This document shows, one piece after another, positions 1 to 11,000 of a stretch of 64,000 nt of DNA (position 1 is its first letter; the number at the start of each line of letters is the position of its first letter). This DNA is from Brachypodium distachyon. Its lineage: Eukaryota > Streptophyta > Magnoliopsida > Poales > Poaceae. The translations under genes and the position numbers were made by a program. The stretch lies in contig NC_016131.3 of NCBI RefSeq assembly GCF_000005505.3, positions 34,029,001 through 34,093,000 on the forward strand, written 5' to 3'. The notes below the pieces were generated by a model that saw only the letters and a list, made by a program, of their open reading frames with translations, made no database searches and was not told where the DNA came from.

Positions 1-361
1 CACCGTGTGGGCCCAACGGCCCACCGGGGCTAGATCTGACGCGCCCTGATCGGGGGCGCCCAATGGTTGGCAGACCCCTGTCGCGCTGCGCTAAATAAAG
101 AGGTGGGGGGCTGGGGCACGCACTACGAGGTTCGTATGCGTTCGCCACCAACCCCACCAATAAGCCCCTACCGATCTAGGGTTCTGCGCAGAAGCGACGG
201 GAAGCTCGCCGCCGCTGCCGCTCGCCGTCACAATGTCGTCCTAGGTATGTTCCCCTTCTCCCTCCCCCCCTCTCTCTCTCTATCCCATACCGAAAACTAG
301 TTGCATCACAGAAAGTTTTACAGCAGCTAGATCTACACCTAGTTGATTCTAGGATCTATCA
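1..361 (+). repeat. 5' LTR (partial) of copia element
   Basis: Aligns to 5841-6241 and ends in the same ATCTATCA as the 3' LTR. It lacks about 30 bases present in the 3' LTR near 6105-6135, and the TATA-like block is changed from TATATAAAAAGG to AAATAAAGAGG, so its promoter is probably weakened. Confidence 0.92.
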
Positions 362-362
362 A

Positions 363-374
363 TGGTATCAGAGC
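363..374 (+). other. Primer binding site, initiator tRNA-Met type
   Basis: TGGTATCAGAGC directly follows the 5' LTR with a one-base gap. This is the standard primer site of plant copia elements, complementary to the 3' end of initiator methionine tRNA. Confidence 0.9.
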
Positions 375-1443
375 TTGTTAGAAAGGTAGATCGGCGCGTG
401 TAGAAAAAGGAAAAGAAGAAAAGCAAATCAAAAAGGAAAAGGTAAAACCCTAACCCTAAAGTAATGGCTTACCCGAAAGATGAAGCCGCCGTCCGCCGTC
501 GACCATGGCGCCGCCGGTCGTCCGGGTCGCCGGGAAAGGGCGCCGCCACTGACCCCTTAACGGCAACGCGCGCACCCTCGGGTCCGCGCGCACGCCGGCA
601 AGAGGCCCGCGACGTCGCCGCCGCCACCCTCCTGGTAGCTCACGCCGGGGGAGCGGAGAAGAAAAGATGAAGAGAAGGGGGGGGGGGAGGAGGAGCCGGT
701 GGAGAGCTGCTCGCCGGTCGCCGGCAGGCGGGCTCCGGGCGAGCTCCTTTTCTCGCGCCACCGCCAAGACCGTGCGGGACAGAAATTTTCGGGAAGGCGC
801 TAGGGTTTTCGGAGAGCCGTCGGCCGGGGTGTTTTGACCCAAGCGAAAGACGCGCTCAGCCGTCCGATCTAATCGGACGGCTGAGATTGCTCCTGGCTGG
901 CCTGGGCTGCACCTTGGTGGGCCATGGGCCCAGCGCGAGAGCAGGCTGGCCTCAGGCCAGAGAGAACAGGCCGGGGCGCGCGCGCGTCCGACGTAGGCCG
1001 TGGGCCGTTGGCAATTTTTGGGCAACACCGGAAATTTTTTCTTTAACAGTTTTAGTTCAGTTTTTGCACATTTTGGTCTAAATTTTGTCCTATTCAAACT
1101 GAACAAACGAGATGTTTGTTTTAGGAAATAGAAAAGTGCAAAATATTGCTTTTGAAAAGTATAAATTATGAATTTTATTCTGCTGCAAATAGTCTAAAAG
1201 TGTTGTTTAAATTAAAAGAACATGATTAAAAGTGTTTTATGATAATTGTGATCCTGTTATTTTTCTTGACCAACGTCATTAATAGCATGATCATGATTAA
1301 TAGTTAATGTGTGCATTTAATTCTATTTTCTGCGGTGATATAGATGAAATTGCACAAACAGTTGTATGTATTAATTTTGACCAACGTTGGATTAATGCGC
1401 GCAATTGTTGTTATCTTCTCACGTCATTGTGGTTTCAGGAGGA
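375..1443 (+). other. Long leader between primer site and gag of the copia element
   Basis: About 1.07 kb separates the primer site from the first gag-like codons. The first half is very GC-rich and the second half AT-rich, and it ends in a TTTCAG just before gag. No recognisable protein domain was seen. An untranslated leader, possibly with an intron, is one reading; a captured host segment is another. Confidence 0.5.
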
Positions 1444-4400
1444 TACTACTTGATGGGATGCATCAAGGACGTGCCAACCCTCAAAGGTGACAACTACACT
1501 TAGTGGAGAAAGAAAGTTGACCTGGCCTTTGTTTGTGCTGAGGTGGACTGGGTGGTTGACACTCCACAACCACCAAAGCCGACAGAGCCAGCCAGGGATG
1601 ATAAAGATGATGATGATGCTCGGGAGAAAAAGAAGAGGAAGTATATGCTCCATTGGAGATGTCATACACCCTCGAGAACAAAAAGTGACTCACCGCCAAC
1701 AAAAAGTGCATGGCTTTTATAAAAAAGACAATTGAGCACGCTATTGTGGGCTCAATTGCAGAGTGTGCTTCCGTAGGGGAGTATCTTGAAAAGATAAAGA
1801 GCAAGTTCACTGGCTCTTCAAAGATATATGCTACCTAGCTGCTAAAGAAACCGGTGACAGAAAAGTACACTGGAGGAGGACATGGCATAAGAGAGCATAT
1901 CCTCAGGATGAGCAACATGGCGTCTAAGTTGAAACACATGGATGGTGATTTAGAGATTAAGCCTGCAATGCTTGTTCATCTGGTTATGGCTTCACTGCCA
2001 AAAGAGTTTGACACTTTTGTTTTCAACTACAATATGCAGCCAGAGCGGTGGGATATTGAAAAGATTATAGCCATGTGTGTGCAAGAGGAGGACAAAATTA
2101 AATCCTCATATGGTGGTTCCTGAACTATGTGAAGGATAATAAGAAAAAGAACTTCAATCAAGGCAATCAAAGTTTCCTTCAAAGCCACATGGTAAAGCTC
2201 CCATGCAACATCAGCATCATCAAAAGTCTTTTCCAGTGGACAAAGATACATGCCTCCACTGCAAGAAGACCAGGCATTACAACAAAGATTGCCCGGTATG
2301 GCTAAAGTCAATCATGGCAAAGAATGGTATAAACTCCATTTCTTTTGTAAATGAATCCTTGTATACACAGTTTTCGAAATCTACTTGGTGGATTGACTCT
2401 GGTGCAACTGTTCATGTTGCAAATTCTTTACAGGGATTCTTTTCGACGCGGACTACGCAAAAAAAACGAAAGATGCATTGAAGTTGCAAATGGAGTCCAA
2501 GCAGACGTTGAAGTTGTCGATAATATTCCTTTGGAGCTTGCCGATGGATTCATAATTCTGCTTATAGATGTTCCTTCATTACACAGATATTTGATTAGTG
2601 TTTCACGTTTGGAAAAAGTTGATTATGAATGTCATTTTGTACATGGCAAGTGTGCCATATGGTTTAATAATGATTGTGTGGGTGTTGCCTTCCTTCATAT
2701 TTATTATCCATACGTGAAAAAGAATATTCTGTGTGTAATGTGAATGAACATGTTGCCGCGTCGTAGAAAGTACAAAAGAAAAGAAAGAGGCCTCATGAAT
2801 CATCGAAATTATGATACTGTCGTTTGGGACATATTTCGAGGGGGAGAATAGAAAGACTTGTTAAAACAGAAATTCTTCCTCCATTAGAATTCTCAGAAAT
2901 AGAGCAATGCATAGATTGCATTAAAGGAAAGTATGTAAAACAAATCAAAAAGGGTGCAACACGTAACACCAGCACACTAGAAATTATTCACACCGACATT
3001 TGTGGACCATTCCTATGAAAAGTGGGGATGTTTATGATTCGTTCATAACATTCACAGACGACTACTCCCGTTATGGTTATATTTATCCAATAAAAGATAC
3101 GTCAGAAGCGTTGGATAAATTCAAAATATTCAAGGTTGAAGTTGAAAATCAGCATGATAAAAAGATAAAGATAATAAGATCCGACCGTGGGGGATAGCAC
3201 TACGATCGGCACACCCCATACGGCCAAGTCCCTGAACCTTTTGCAAGGTTCCTACAGGAGACTGGAATAGTTGCTCAGAATTCAATGCCGGGCGAGCCTC
3301 AGCAAAATGGAGTAGCTGAAAAGCGTAACCGTACCCTTATGGATGTGGTGCGCAGTATGATGAGTTATTCTACATTACCATTGGGATTGTGGATGGAGGC
3401 ATTAAAAACCGCCATTCACATTCTCAATAGAGTAACAAGCAAGTCGGTGCCCAAAACATCGTACGAGCTGTGGACAGGTAGAGTGCCCTCTCTACAACAC
3501 CTGCGGGTGTGGGGGAGCCCAGCTGAGGCCAAAGTGTTTAACCCAAATATTGCAAAGTTGGATACCAAGACAGTAAGTTGCCATTTCATTGGCTACCTTG
3601 AAAGATCAAAATGTTTCCGTTTCTACTGTCCAGACAGGTACACAAAGTTTGTGGAAACAAGACATGCCGTCTTCTTAGAGGACGAAATGATGAGGGGGAG
3701 CAAGGTAGCTCGAAAAGTTGATCTTGACGAGAAGAGGGTGCATGCACCTAATCCAATGACTCAGGAGTCATTCTTTTCACTACCTATTGTTGCCGCACCA
3801 ACAATCCCCGAGATTGTGGTGCCAACACCTGTTGCAACTCCACACATGGCAACAATGAGTGAAGGTCCGGAACCTGTCCGTCAGGAGCCGACTCAACCCA
3901 TTGTTGCACATGAAAGGGAACTGCAGCAGCCACCTCCTGAAGATGCACCACACGTAGAGACACAGAACGTGCCAGAAATTGAGGCCCCTGGAAGGTCTCA
4001 AAGAGTTAAAAAGTCAGCCAATCCTAAAAATTATAAAGTTTATAATACAGAAAGAGTTCATATGGAGAATGATCCCACTTCATATGAAAGCCATGAGTAG
4101 TTCTCACTCATCGAAGTGGCTGGAGGCCATGGAAGATGAGATGAAATCGATGAGTTCCAACGAAGTTTGGACTTAGAGGAAATTCCTAAAGGAGCCAAAA
4201 CGGTAGGCTGTAAATGGGTCTACAAAACCAAATATGACTCTAGAGGGAATATAGAAAAATACAAAGCACGACTCGTGGCAAAATGATTTACACAAAGAGA
4301 AGGAATAGATTACAATGAGACATTTTCACCAGTCTGATGCAAGGATTCCTTCAGAATAATAATGGCACTAGTGGTGCACTTTAATTTAGAGCTACATCAG

Positions 4401-5524
4401 ATGGATGTAAAAACGGCATATCTAAACGGGGATTTAGAAGAAAAGGTCTACATGAAACAACCCAAGGGTTTTATCATGGAAGGCAAGGAAAACATGGAAT
4501 GCCACCTAAAGAAATACATTTATGGATTAAAGCAAGCCTCTACACAGTGGTATCTAAAATTCAATGAGACTATTAAGAAATTTGGGTTTAAAGAGAATGT
4601 TGAGGACAACTACGTTTATGCAAAGTTTAAAAGTGGGAAATATATTTTCCTAATTTTGTATGTGGATGATATCTTGCATGCTAGTAGCGATGTCAGTCTA
4701 CTACCAGAAACAAAGAAGTTCTTGTCCTCAAATTTTGATATGAAAGATCTTGGTGAAGCGTCATATGTCTTGGGCATAGAAATTCACCGAGATAGGAAAA
4801 ATGGGGTTTTAGGACTATCGCAAAAGGCATATTTAGAAAGATTCTAAAGAAATACAATATGCATGCGAGCAATGTCACAGCTGCTCCTATAGTCAAGGGT
4901 GACAGTTTTGGAAAATTTCAATGTCCCAAAAGCCAATACGAGATTGATCAAATGAAAGCGGTTCCATATGCTTCGGCTGTTGGAAGCCTACAGTATGCAC
5001 AAGTGTGCACTCGCCCTGACTTAGCTTTTATCACCGGCGTACTCGGTAGATATCAAGAAAATATTGGCATAGAGCACTGGAAAATGGTAAAGAAAGCGTT
5101 GCGTTATGCGCAAGGCAGAAAAGACCTCATGCTAACATATAGAAGATTTGATTCCCTAGAAATAAAAGGGTATTCAGATGCAGATTTTGCGGGAGACAGA
5201 GATGATAGAAAATCCACGTCATGATATGTATTCACTCTCGCAGGCGGGGCTATTTCGTGGAGAAGCTCCAAACAGTCAATAGTTGCATTATCCATGATGT
5301 ATGCAGAATTTATAGCATGTTATGAGGCCACGGGGCAGGCAATATGGTTAAAAAAATTTATACCCTACTTGAAAGTGGTGGATTGTATCGACAAACCACT
5401 AAAGATGTACTGCGATAATCAGCCCGCGGTGTTCTACACTCACAACAACAAGTCGAGTAATGCTACCAAACCAATAGAGATAAATTATTATGTTGTGAAA
5501 CATAAATCCAGGATCGCACTATAA
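1444..5524 (+). pseudogene. gag-pol of the copia element, broken
   Basis: The gag-like part starts near 1444 and reaches a CCHC zinc knuckle (C-X2-C-X4-H-X4-C) at about 2254-2295. The aspartic protease has the DSGA motif in WWIDSGATVHV near 2386. Integrase covers about 2824-3700, with a CX2C pair near 2910, a TDDYSR block near 3055 and [10 protein letters not shown] near 3306. Reverse transcriptase covers about 4200-4850, with MDVKTAYLNG and the catalytic YVDD near 4660. RNase H covers about 5150-5524, with SDADFAGD and a YCDNQPAV block. Stops interrupt gag (for example just after GDNYT) and the frame changes at several junctions, so this is a dead copy. It is recognised from motifs and their order. 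Confidence 0.92.
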
Positions 5525-5810
5525 ATCTCGAGCATATAAGGACAAAAGATATGCTTGCGGATCCGCTTACGAAAGGCTTACCACCCAGTGTGTTCAAGGA
5601 ACACTTAGCCGGTTTGGGTTTATGGGAAAGCCTATGATTTCTGGATAGAGAATGGCCCAAAAAGAAACAGAATTTGTTTCAACACATAAAGGAATGTTGT
5701 AGCTGTCTGATTCTATCTGCAATTGAGCTGAGACGATGAAACATGCTCTACGTACTAATCGGTGCTGAAACGAGTAAAGTAAAAAGTATACAGTTAAAAG
5801 AAAAGTTGAG

Positions 5811-5824
5811 ATCAAGGGGGAGAA
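5811..5824 (+). other. Polypurine tract of copia element
   Basis: A purine run ending in AAGGGGGAGAA sits immediately before the TGTTAG start of the 3' LTR. This is the plus-strand primer of reverse transcription. Confidence 0.85.
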
Positions 5825-6241
5825 TGTTAGAGTGATGTCACACCGTGTGGGCCCAACGGCCCACCGGGTCTAGATCTGACGCGCCCTGATCGGGGGCGCC
5901 CAACCCAATATGGTTGGCTGGCCTCTGTCGCGCTGCGCTATATAAAAAGGTGGGAGGCCGGGGCATGCACTACGAGATTCGTCTGCGTCCGGCACCAACC
6001 CCACCAACAAGCCCCTACGGATCTAGGGTTCTGCGCAGAAGCGACGGGAAGCTTGCCGCCGCTGTCGCTCCCCGCCACTGCCGCTCGTCGTCACGATGTT
6101 GTCCACCTCGGCCTCAAGCAGCCAAGGTGAAGGTATGTTTTCCTTCTCCCTCTCCCTCTCTATCCCATACCGAAAGCTAGTTGCATCACAGAAAGTTCTA
6201 CCGCAGCTAGATCTACACCTAGTTGATTCTAGGATCTATCA
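5825..6241 (+). repeat. 3' LTR of copia element (417 bp)
   Basis: Begins TGTTAG after the polypurine tract and ends ATCTATCA, giving the standard TG...CA termini. It is the more intact of the two LTRs. Confidence 0.93.
5939..5948 (+). promoter_or_regulatory. TATA box of the 3' LTR
   Basis: TATATAAAAA lies in the LTR at the position expected for the retrotransposon promoter. The matching site in the 5' LTR (around 100-108) is mutated. The 3' copy could in principle drive read-through into the flank. Confidence 0.55.
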
Positions 6242-7000
6242 CTGTATGGTGGAATTGACATACACATCCATGTGTGGGCAGGAAGAAGTTCTTCTTCCGA
6301 AGCATACCTCTGGTGTTGACGATTAATCAGGAGCTAGCTTTTTTTTAGGGAATCAGAAGCATCTAGCTTGTTTTGTTTTTGTTTGTGTTGCTTTAACATG
6401 TCTTGCAAGTGATTGTGACATCTCTGTAATTACAAATTGTGGCAATTGACCGTGCGTGTGCTTTGATCAGCAATTTTCTTTCTACCGGAGAAACCAAACA
6501 AACGTAGCACTGCCAGACATCAGTTCCCTTTGGTGGCCAAATTGGCCCTTTTAAATTTCTGGGCCCAACTTCTCCCAGTTGCTGGACGTTGGTCTGTGTG
6601 ACAAAACGTTGTATGGTTTTCCTAGAAAAAATGTTTTCGAAAGATTACTTAAGAGCCTAACAGATGTATCTTTTCATTGGTAACAGAAGTTTTAATAGCT
6701 TTCTCACTCTCTGCAATTCCATCGTGGCATCCATATTTGTCATGTCTTACATCTCATTCGTGGTAAGAGACTGTTGCTCGAGATATTATCAACCAGGTTA
6801 GCTAGCAGTGTACTAGACTACTGGATGCATAGATTCGTCATGTTTGATTTATTTTTGCTGACTAATTTTTGTATTCATGATCCCTGATCAGTACATGTAT
6901 GATGTTTGAAACTTCCCAAAGAAAATGGTTGTGCACATCATAGATGCAGATGCCGACAGTTTATTTTCCTTTTCGGAAAAAAACATCACATAGTTTTTTT
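6242..7000. other. Sequence between copia element and next repeat
   Basis: Mostly unremarkable AT-leaning sequence. The first 86 bases after the LTR are open in one frame and end at TAA (6324-6326), followed by T-rich sequence that resembles a 3' UTR. This could be the end of a gene interrupted by the retrotransposon, but no family is recognised. Nothing else was seen. Confidence 0.3.
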
Positions 7001-7165
7001 TGCAGGAGTGGCATCTCCTTAAGAGATTTCTCCTCTAAATCATTCTCCTCATCGGTAGATTCTTCAAATATCTATACCAATATATTAAATTGGAGTTGGT
7101 GGTGATGGTACGGACGTCGCGGTAGGTCTTTTCATCAAAATTACAAGGGATATGCCACTCCTGCA
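7001..7165. repeat. Short inverted repeat pair, 14 bp perfect arms
   Basis: TGCAGGAGTGGCAT at 7001-7014 is the exact reverse complement of 7152-7165. Outside the arms lie a T run on the left and an A run on the right. The right arm overlaps the Helitron-like 5' end described next, so this may be a small foldback element or a rearranged Helitron. No target duplication was found. Confidence 0.45.
7071..7161 (+). mobile_element. Helitron 5' end, truncated copy
   Basis: Starts TCTATACCAATATATTAAAT after an A and stays nearly identical to 14552-14638 until AATATGCCAC/GATATGCCAC, after which the two diverge. A matching 3' hairpin with CTAG was not found nearby, so the copy is cut or its 3' half has been displaced. 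Confidence 0.7.
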
Positions 7166-7202
7166 CGAGAAAAAAAAACGTTTCGCTTAGCTGTTGTCAA
7201 TT

Positions 7203-8045
7203 GTAACAGCCCAGAGCGACCGTTTTCCTTTTAAACCCTTTTGGACTGTTTTGTAATTTAATTATTGTCATCTCGTCATGCTCATGTGATCATTTTCATT
7301 TTGCAATGTCATTAGCATCATGTCACATGAAACTACATTCATTTGCATAAAAGCTATCGTTTCATGTGCTTGCCTTTTCATGTGTTCGCGAAAGCCTAAA
7401 ACTATTTTTGTACAAATACTAATTTGAGTTTGACAAATTAATTCCAGGTCTAGTTAAACGTACACACTTTCTCTTCTTATTTTATTTCAAATCCAAAATT
7501 AATTAAATTTCTGTGCAGTTGTTTGTTGGGCCTCAAGCCAGCCCATCTAGCCAAACCCTAGCTCCTAGCCTATAAAGCTACCCTAATCCCTAGCTTTTTC
7601 TTTTCTCCCTCTTCTTTCCCTGGCCGCCGCCACTCTCCTTCCCAGGCCGATCCCCTTTCTTCTTTGCTCCTTCCAAGGCCGAGCTCCTCTCCCTGGCCGG
7701 CCTGATCTCCTCCGCCCGCGCCGCCCAGCTCCCGGGGCCGCCCTCTGTTTCCCCGCCGGCGCCGCCTCCCCTCGTTGTCCTCACCCTGACGACCTCCCAC
7801 GCCTGCTGCTCGCCGCCGGCGCTTGTCCTTGGCCCCGCGCCGTCGAGCACCTCGTCGTCGCCTCCTCGCTGCTGCCTCCCCTGCTCGCCGAGCTCCTCTG
7901 CGCCACGCCACCCTCCTCCTCCGCGCGCGTGCCTCCCATCTCCAGCACAGGCCGCCGGTTCCGCCGCCGGCCGCGCCTCCGCCATCTCCTGTTGCTTTGC
8001 TTGGTGCTGCTCCAGCGCCCCCTCGCCGCCTGCTGCACCTCGCCG
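7203..8045 (+). mobile_element. Partial repeat with TGTAACAGCCC start
   Basis: Begins TGTAACAGCCC and about 100 bases later has AGCATCATGTCAC, both shared in order with the start of the element at 8046. The rest passes through an AT-rich part into a very GC-rich tract (7610-8045) with no recognisable domain. It looks like a diverged relative, cut by or joined to the next element. Confidence 0.45.
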
Positions 8046-11000
8046 TGTAACATCCCAATTTTCAAAATTCTTCATATGCATTGCATATCATAAGCATCAT
8101 GTCACCCTTGCATTTGATCACTTTCAAAACCCTAAAGTTTGCCCAGAAAACTTTTTTGCAAAAATGCTTTTATTTGATTTTGGGCTTTGATCTTGCTCTT
8201 GAGTATTTGCATTTTTAACCCATGAGGGTATTGTGGTAAAAAGGGATTTAATGCATATATAAAGCTATTCCATAATTGGCTTTTGAAAGTATTTTGAAAA
8301 AAATAATTTGATTCGATAGCCTAAGGGCCCTAAAAGCCATTTTATAGGCAAATGTATTCTTAAATATTTTATTTTGAGAAAATTCTTGCTCCAAAAGTTA
8401 GATCATATCAAAATATGATTTTACAAATTTTGTTACATTTTATTTGGAGTGATTTGGAGCTCCGAATCAATTTTGAGGTTCAAAAACAGAAAATAAATAA
8501 AAGAAAAGGAAAAACCGGCCGAACCAGCCGAACCGGACCGACCCGGTCAAACCCGACCGAACCGGACCGGCTCAGCCCAGCCCGAGCCGCCCGCTCTCAC
8601 TGACCGGTGGGACCCACGCGTCATCTTCAACCTCCGCCCGAAAAATCCGGCCACGCACGCCCGCGAACTGCCCACAACTCCACCTCCGATTTCTCCGCGC
8701 TCGGGCCGTTTTCTCCAAATCCTTGCGCGTCACCCCGAAGGCCTCGCTTTTCTCCTCCACTTCCCCCAAACCCCACGTCCAATTTCGCACCGGTTAGAAA
8801 GTAATTGCTCGCCGGAGTTCGTTGCTGCCACCGCCGTTCTTCGCGTTTCGTCGCCGTTCCGGTGAGGTTCTCCCCGCGCCACTCCCCTAGCCTCTCTCCT
8901 CTCCCCGTTCTGAACGCCGTGACGCGCTCACCTTTGCGTTTGGCCGCCTCCGGCCGCCCGCGCCGGCCATCTTCCCCGGCACCGGCCGCCGCCCGAGTCC
9001 CCCGCCTCCGGCCGCCTGCCCGCGCCCTCCGCCGCGCTGCCGGCCCGCGCCGCGTGCCCCGCGCCCCCTCTGCCCCGCTCCGACTGCTCCGCCCGCCTGC
9101 CCGCGCTGCGCCCGTGCGCCGCCCGCCGCTGCCTGCGTGCCCGACCGCGCCGCCCGCCCGCCCCGCGCCGCCGCCGGCGAGCTCGCCGCCGGCCGGAACC
9201 CTAGAAACGGGCCAGTCCCGCGATGCCACGTGGCAGGGTTTTCTTTTTGTTTTAATTCGGCCGGATTGGATAATGCAATTTTGCAGAAAAGCCCCTACAA
9301 CTTCAAAACCCCATATCTTTTAAACCGTTTGTCCAAAATTTACGATCCACACCTTTCTGGAATCGTCACAACGTGTAGAATATTTTGGCACTGTTTATTT
9401 TCAGTTTTGAACAACTTAGACAGTAGCTATTTACAGAATGGTTGAATATGGTACAAGTTTCAAATGAATTGTTTCAAAATAGTTTTGAGCATGTAATCTT
9501 GCTGTAAAATTTTTTAAAGTTGTTCTCTATCCATTAGGACCAGAGAAGAAATTATTTTGTGTATAATCATGGCATACAAGTTAAATAATGCTCTATGTTG
9601 CAAAAGCCGCACAATTTTTTGTTTTAAACCCTATCCATGTTTCATGCATATTTGTTAACTCCTTATTGGTGTTTAATCTGTCCAAATCATTTGAAAAACT
9701 TTTCAAAACGGAAAACGAAACTTTTTACTTTAGAAGTAACCTTCGTTGTGCATCATCATAGCATATGCATCATGTCATGATTTTGTATTGAATGTTGTGT
9801 TTATTGTGTGTGTTCCTTTTATTTTAGATTGTGTGGAGTGTAATCATTGTTGTTGCAAAGAGTGCGAGAACTACCACAACCTTGGACAAGGCAAGTTCAC
9901 TTTGATCATTCTCCTAAATATTTTACTATGCACTAGATGTTTTATTAGTTGCATCAGGAATATTACTCGTACTTCTATGCTAGCTATAAATCCCAGGTAG
10001 TCTAGTTTACCCTCGCCATTACCTTGCTACCAAAATTGCCATCGATTGTAGTTGAATGCTAGGCTATGGTAGTATCGTGGGGGAAATAACTACGTTATGA
10101 TATTGTTATGCCTTTGGCGATATGAAATGTTTTATTAGATGTAAGGAAAAACAATTAATTAAATGAACCGTCCTGGGTGGGCAGCTTTGAAGATTTTGAG
10201 GATTAGCGGCGTCAGGTCCATTTCTATGGGTCCCTCTGAGTCGAGTTCCTGTGGATTCAGGAATGGATCGTCCATGGACGTCTCTCCCGTGGATTCGGGG
10301 AGCGCCTACGTTGCAAATGTGGAATGCCACATGCGGTAACCGAGACTGGACTAGTTTCCTATTTAGAAGCTTCTAGTACAACCACAAAGCTATATGGGCT
10401 CTGGCGAGAAAAGAGTAAGTTGTATGAACCTAGACCCGACGAATTGTACTGAGGTAGCCGTGTAGGGGGAGCGTGATTCTCTCGTGGTTTAGGGAATTAC
10501 CTCTGAAAATCTTGTAATCGATGCCGTTGCTACTCTACCCTGAGGACAGCAAGGGATTAACACGTCGGTTTCTTGCGGGGAATGTGTACAAACTCTCGAG
10601 AGCGTCAAAACTAAGTACTTAGCCGTGTCCCCGGCAACGGACAATTTGAGCGACTAGATGTGGAGCTGTAAGGAAAGTCTCACTCATTCTAACTTCTTAA
10701 ATAAAATGGATGGTTGAACAGGGTAGGGGCACTTGATGAATCCACATCAATGTGCTCTAGGATAATAGGAGCATGGGTGTGTCTACCCGGTGTCCAATAG
10801 TGATAAAATTTCTATTTGATTAAAAGATAGGATTCAATAACTAAGCGTTTATGCAAATAGCTTGAACCCCACTTTACCACATTATGCATATATTTGGTAG
10901 GCTCTGGTATAACTCCTAGTGAATCTTGCCAATACATTCAATGTATTGACCCTAATGGCTGCATCGTTTAATGATGCAGGAAGCTCCGACGACGAGTAAG

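Larger units (their letters stand above)
1..6241 (+). mobile_element. Ty1-copia LTR retrotransposon, decayed, 5' end cut by window
   Basis: Two copies of one LTR flank an internal region with a methionine-tRNA-type primer site, gag, protease, integrase, reverse transcriptase, RNase H and a polypurine tract. The order integrase before reverse transcriptase is the copia order. Base 1 corresponds to base 5841 of the 3' LTR, so about 16 bases of the 5' LTR lie outside the window. The coding region carries stop codons and changes frame several times, so the copy cannot make a full polyprotein. The LTRs differ by several small deletions and many substitutions, which suggests an old insertion. The 3' flank begins at 6242; a target duplication cannot be checked because the 5' flank is missing. 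Confidence 0.95.

Noticed and set aside
456..1106. Long open frames on both strands in the GC-rich copia leader
   Set aside because: Composition is low-complexity Arg/Pro/Ala on both strands, with no domain; typical of chance open frames in GC-rich DNA.
7570..9323. Several open frames over 160 codons rich in Arg, Gly, Ala and Pro
   Set aside because: They overlap on both strands in a GC-rich repeat and show no conserved motif.
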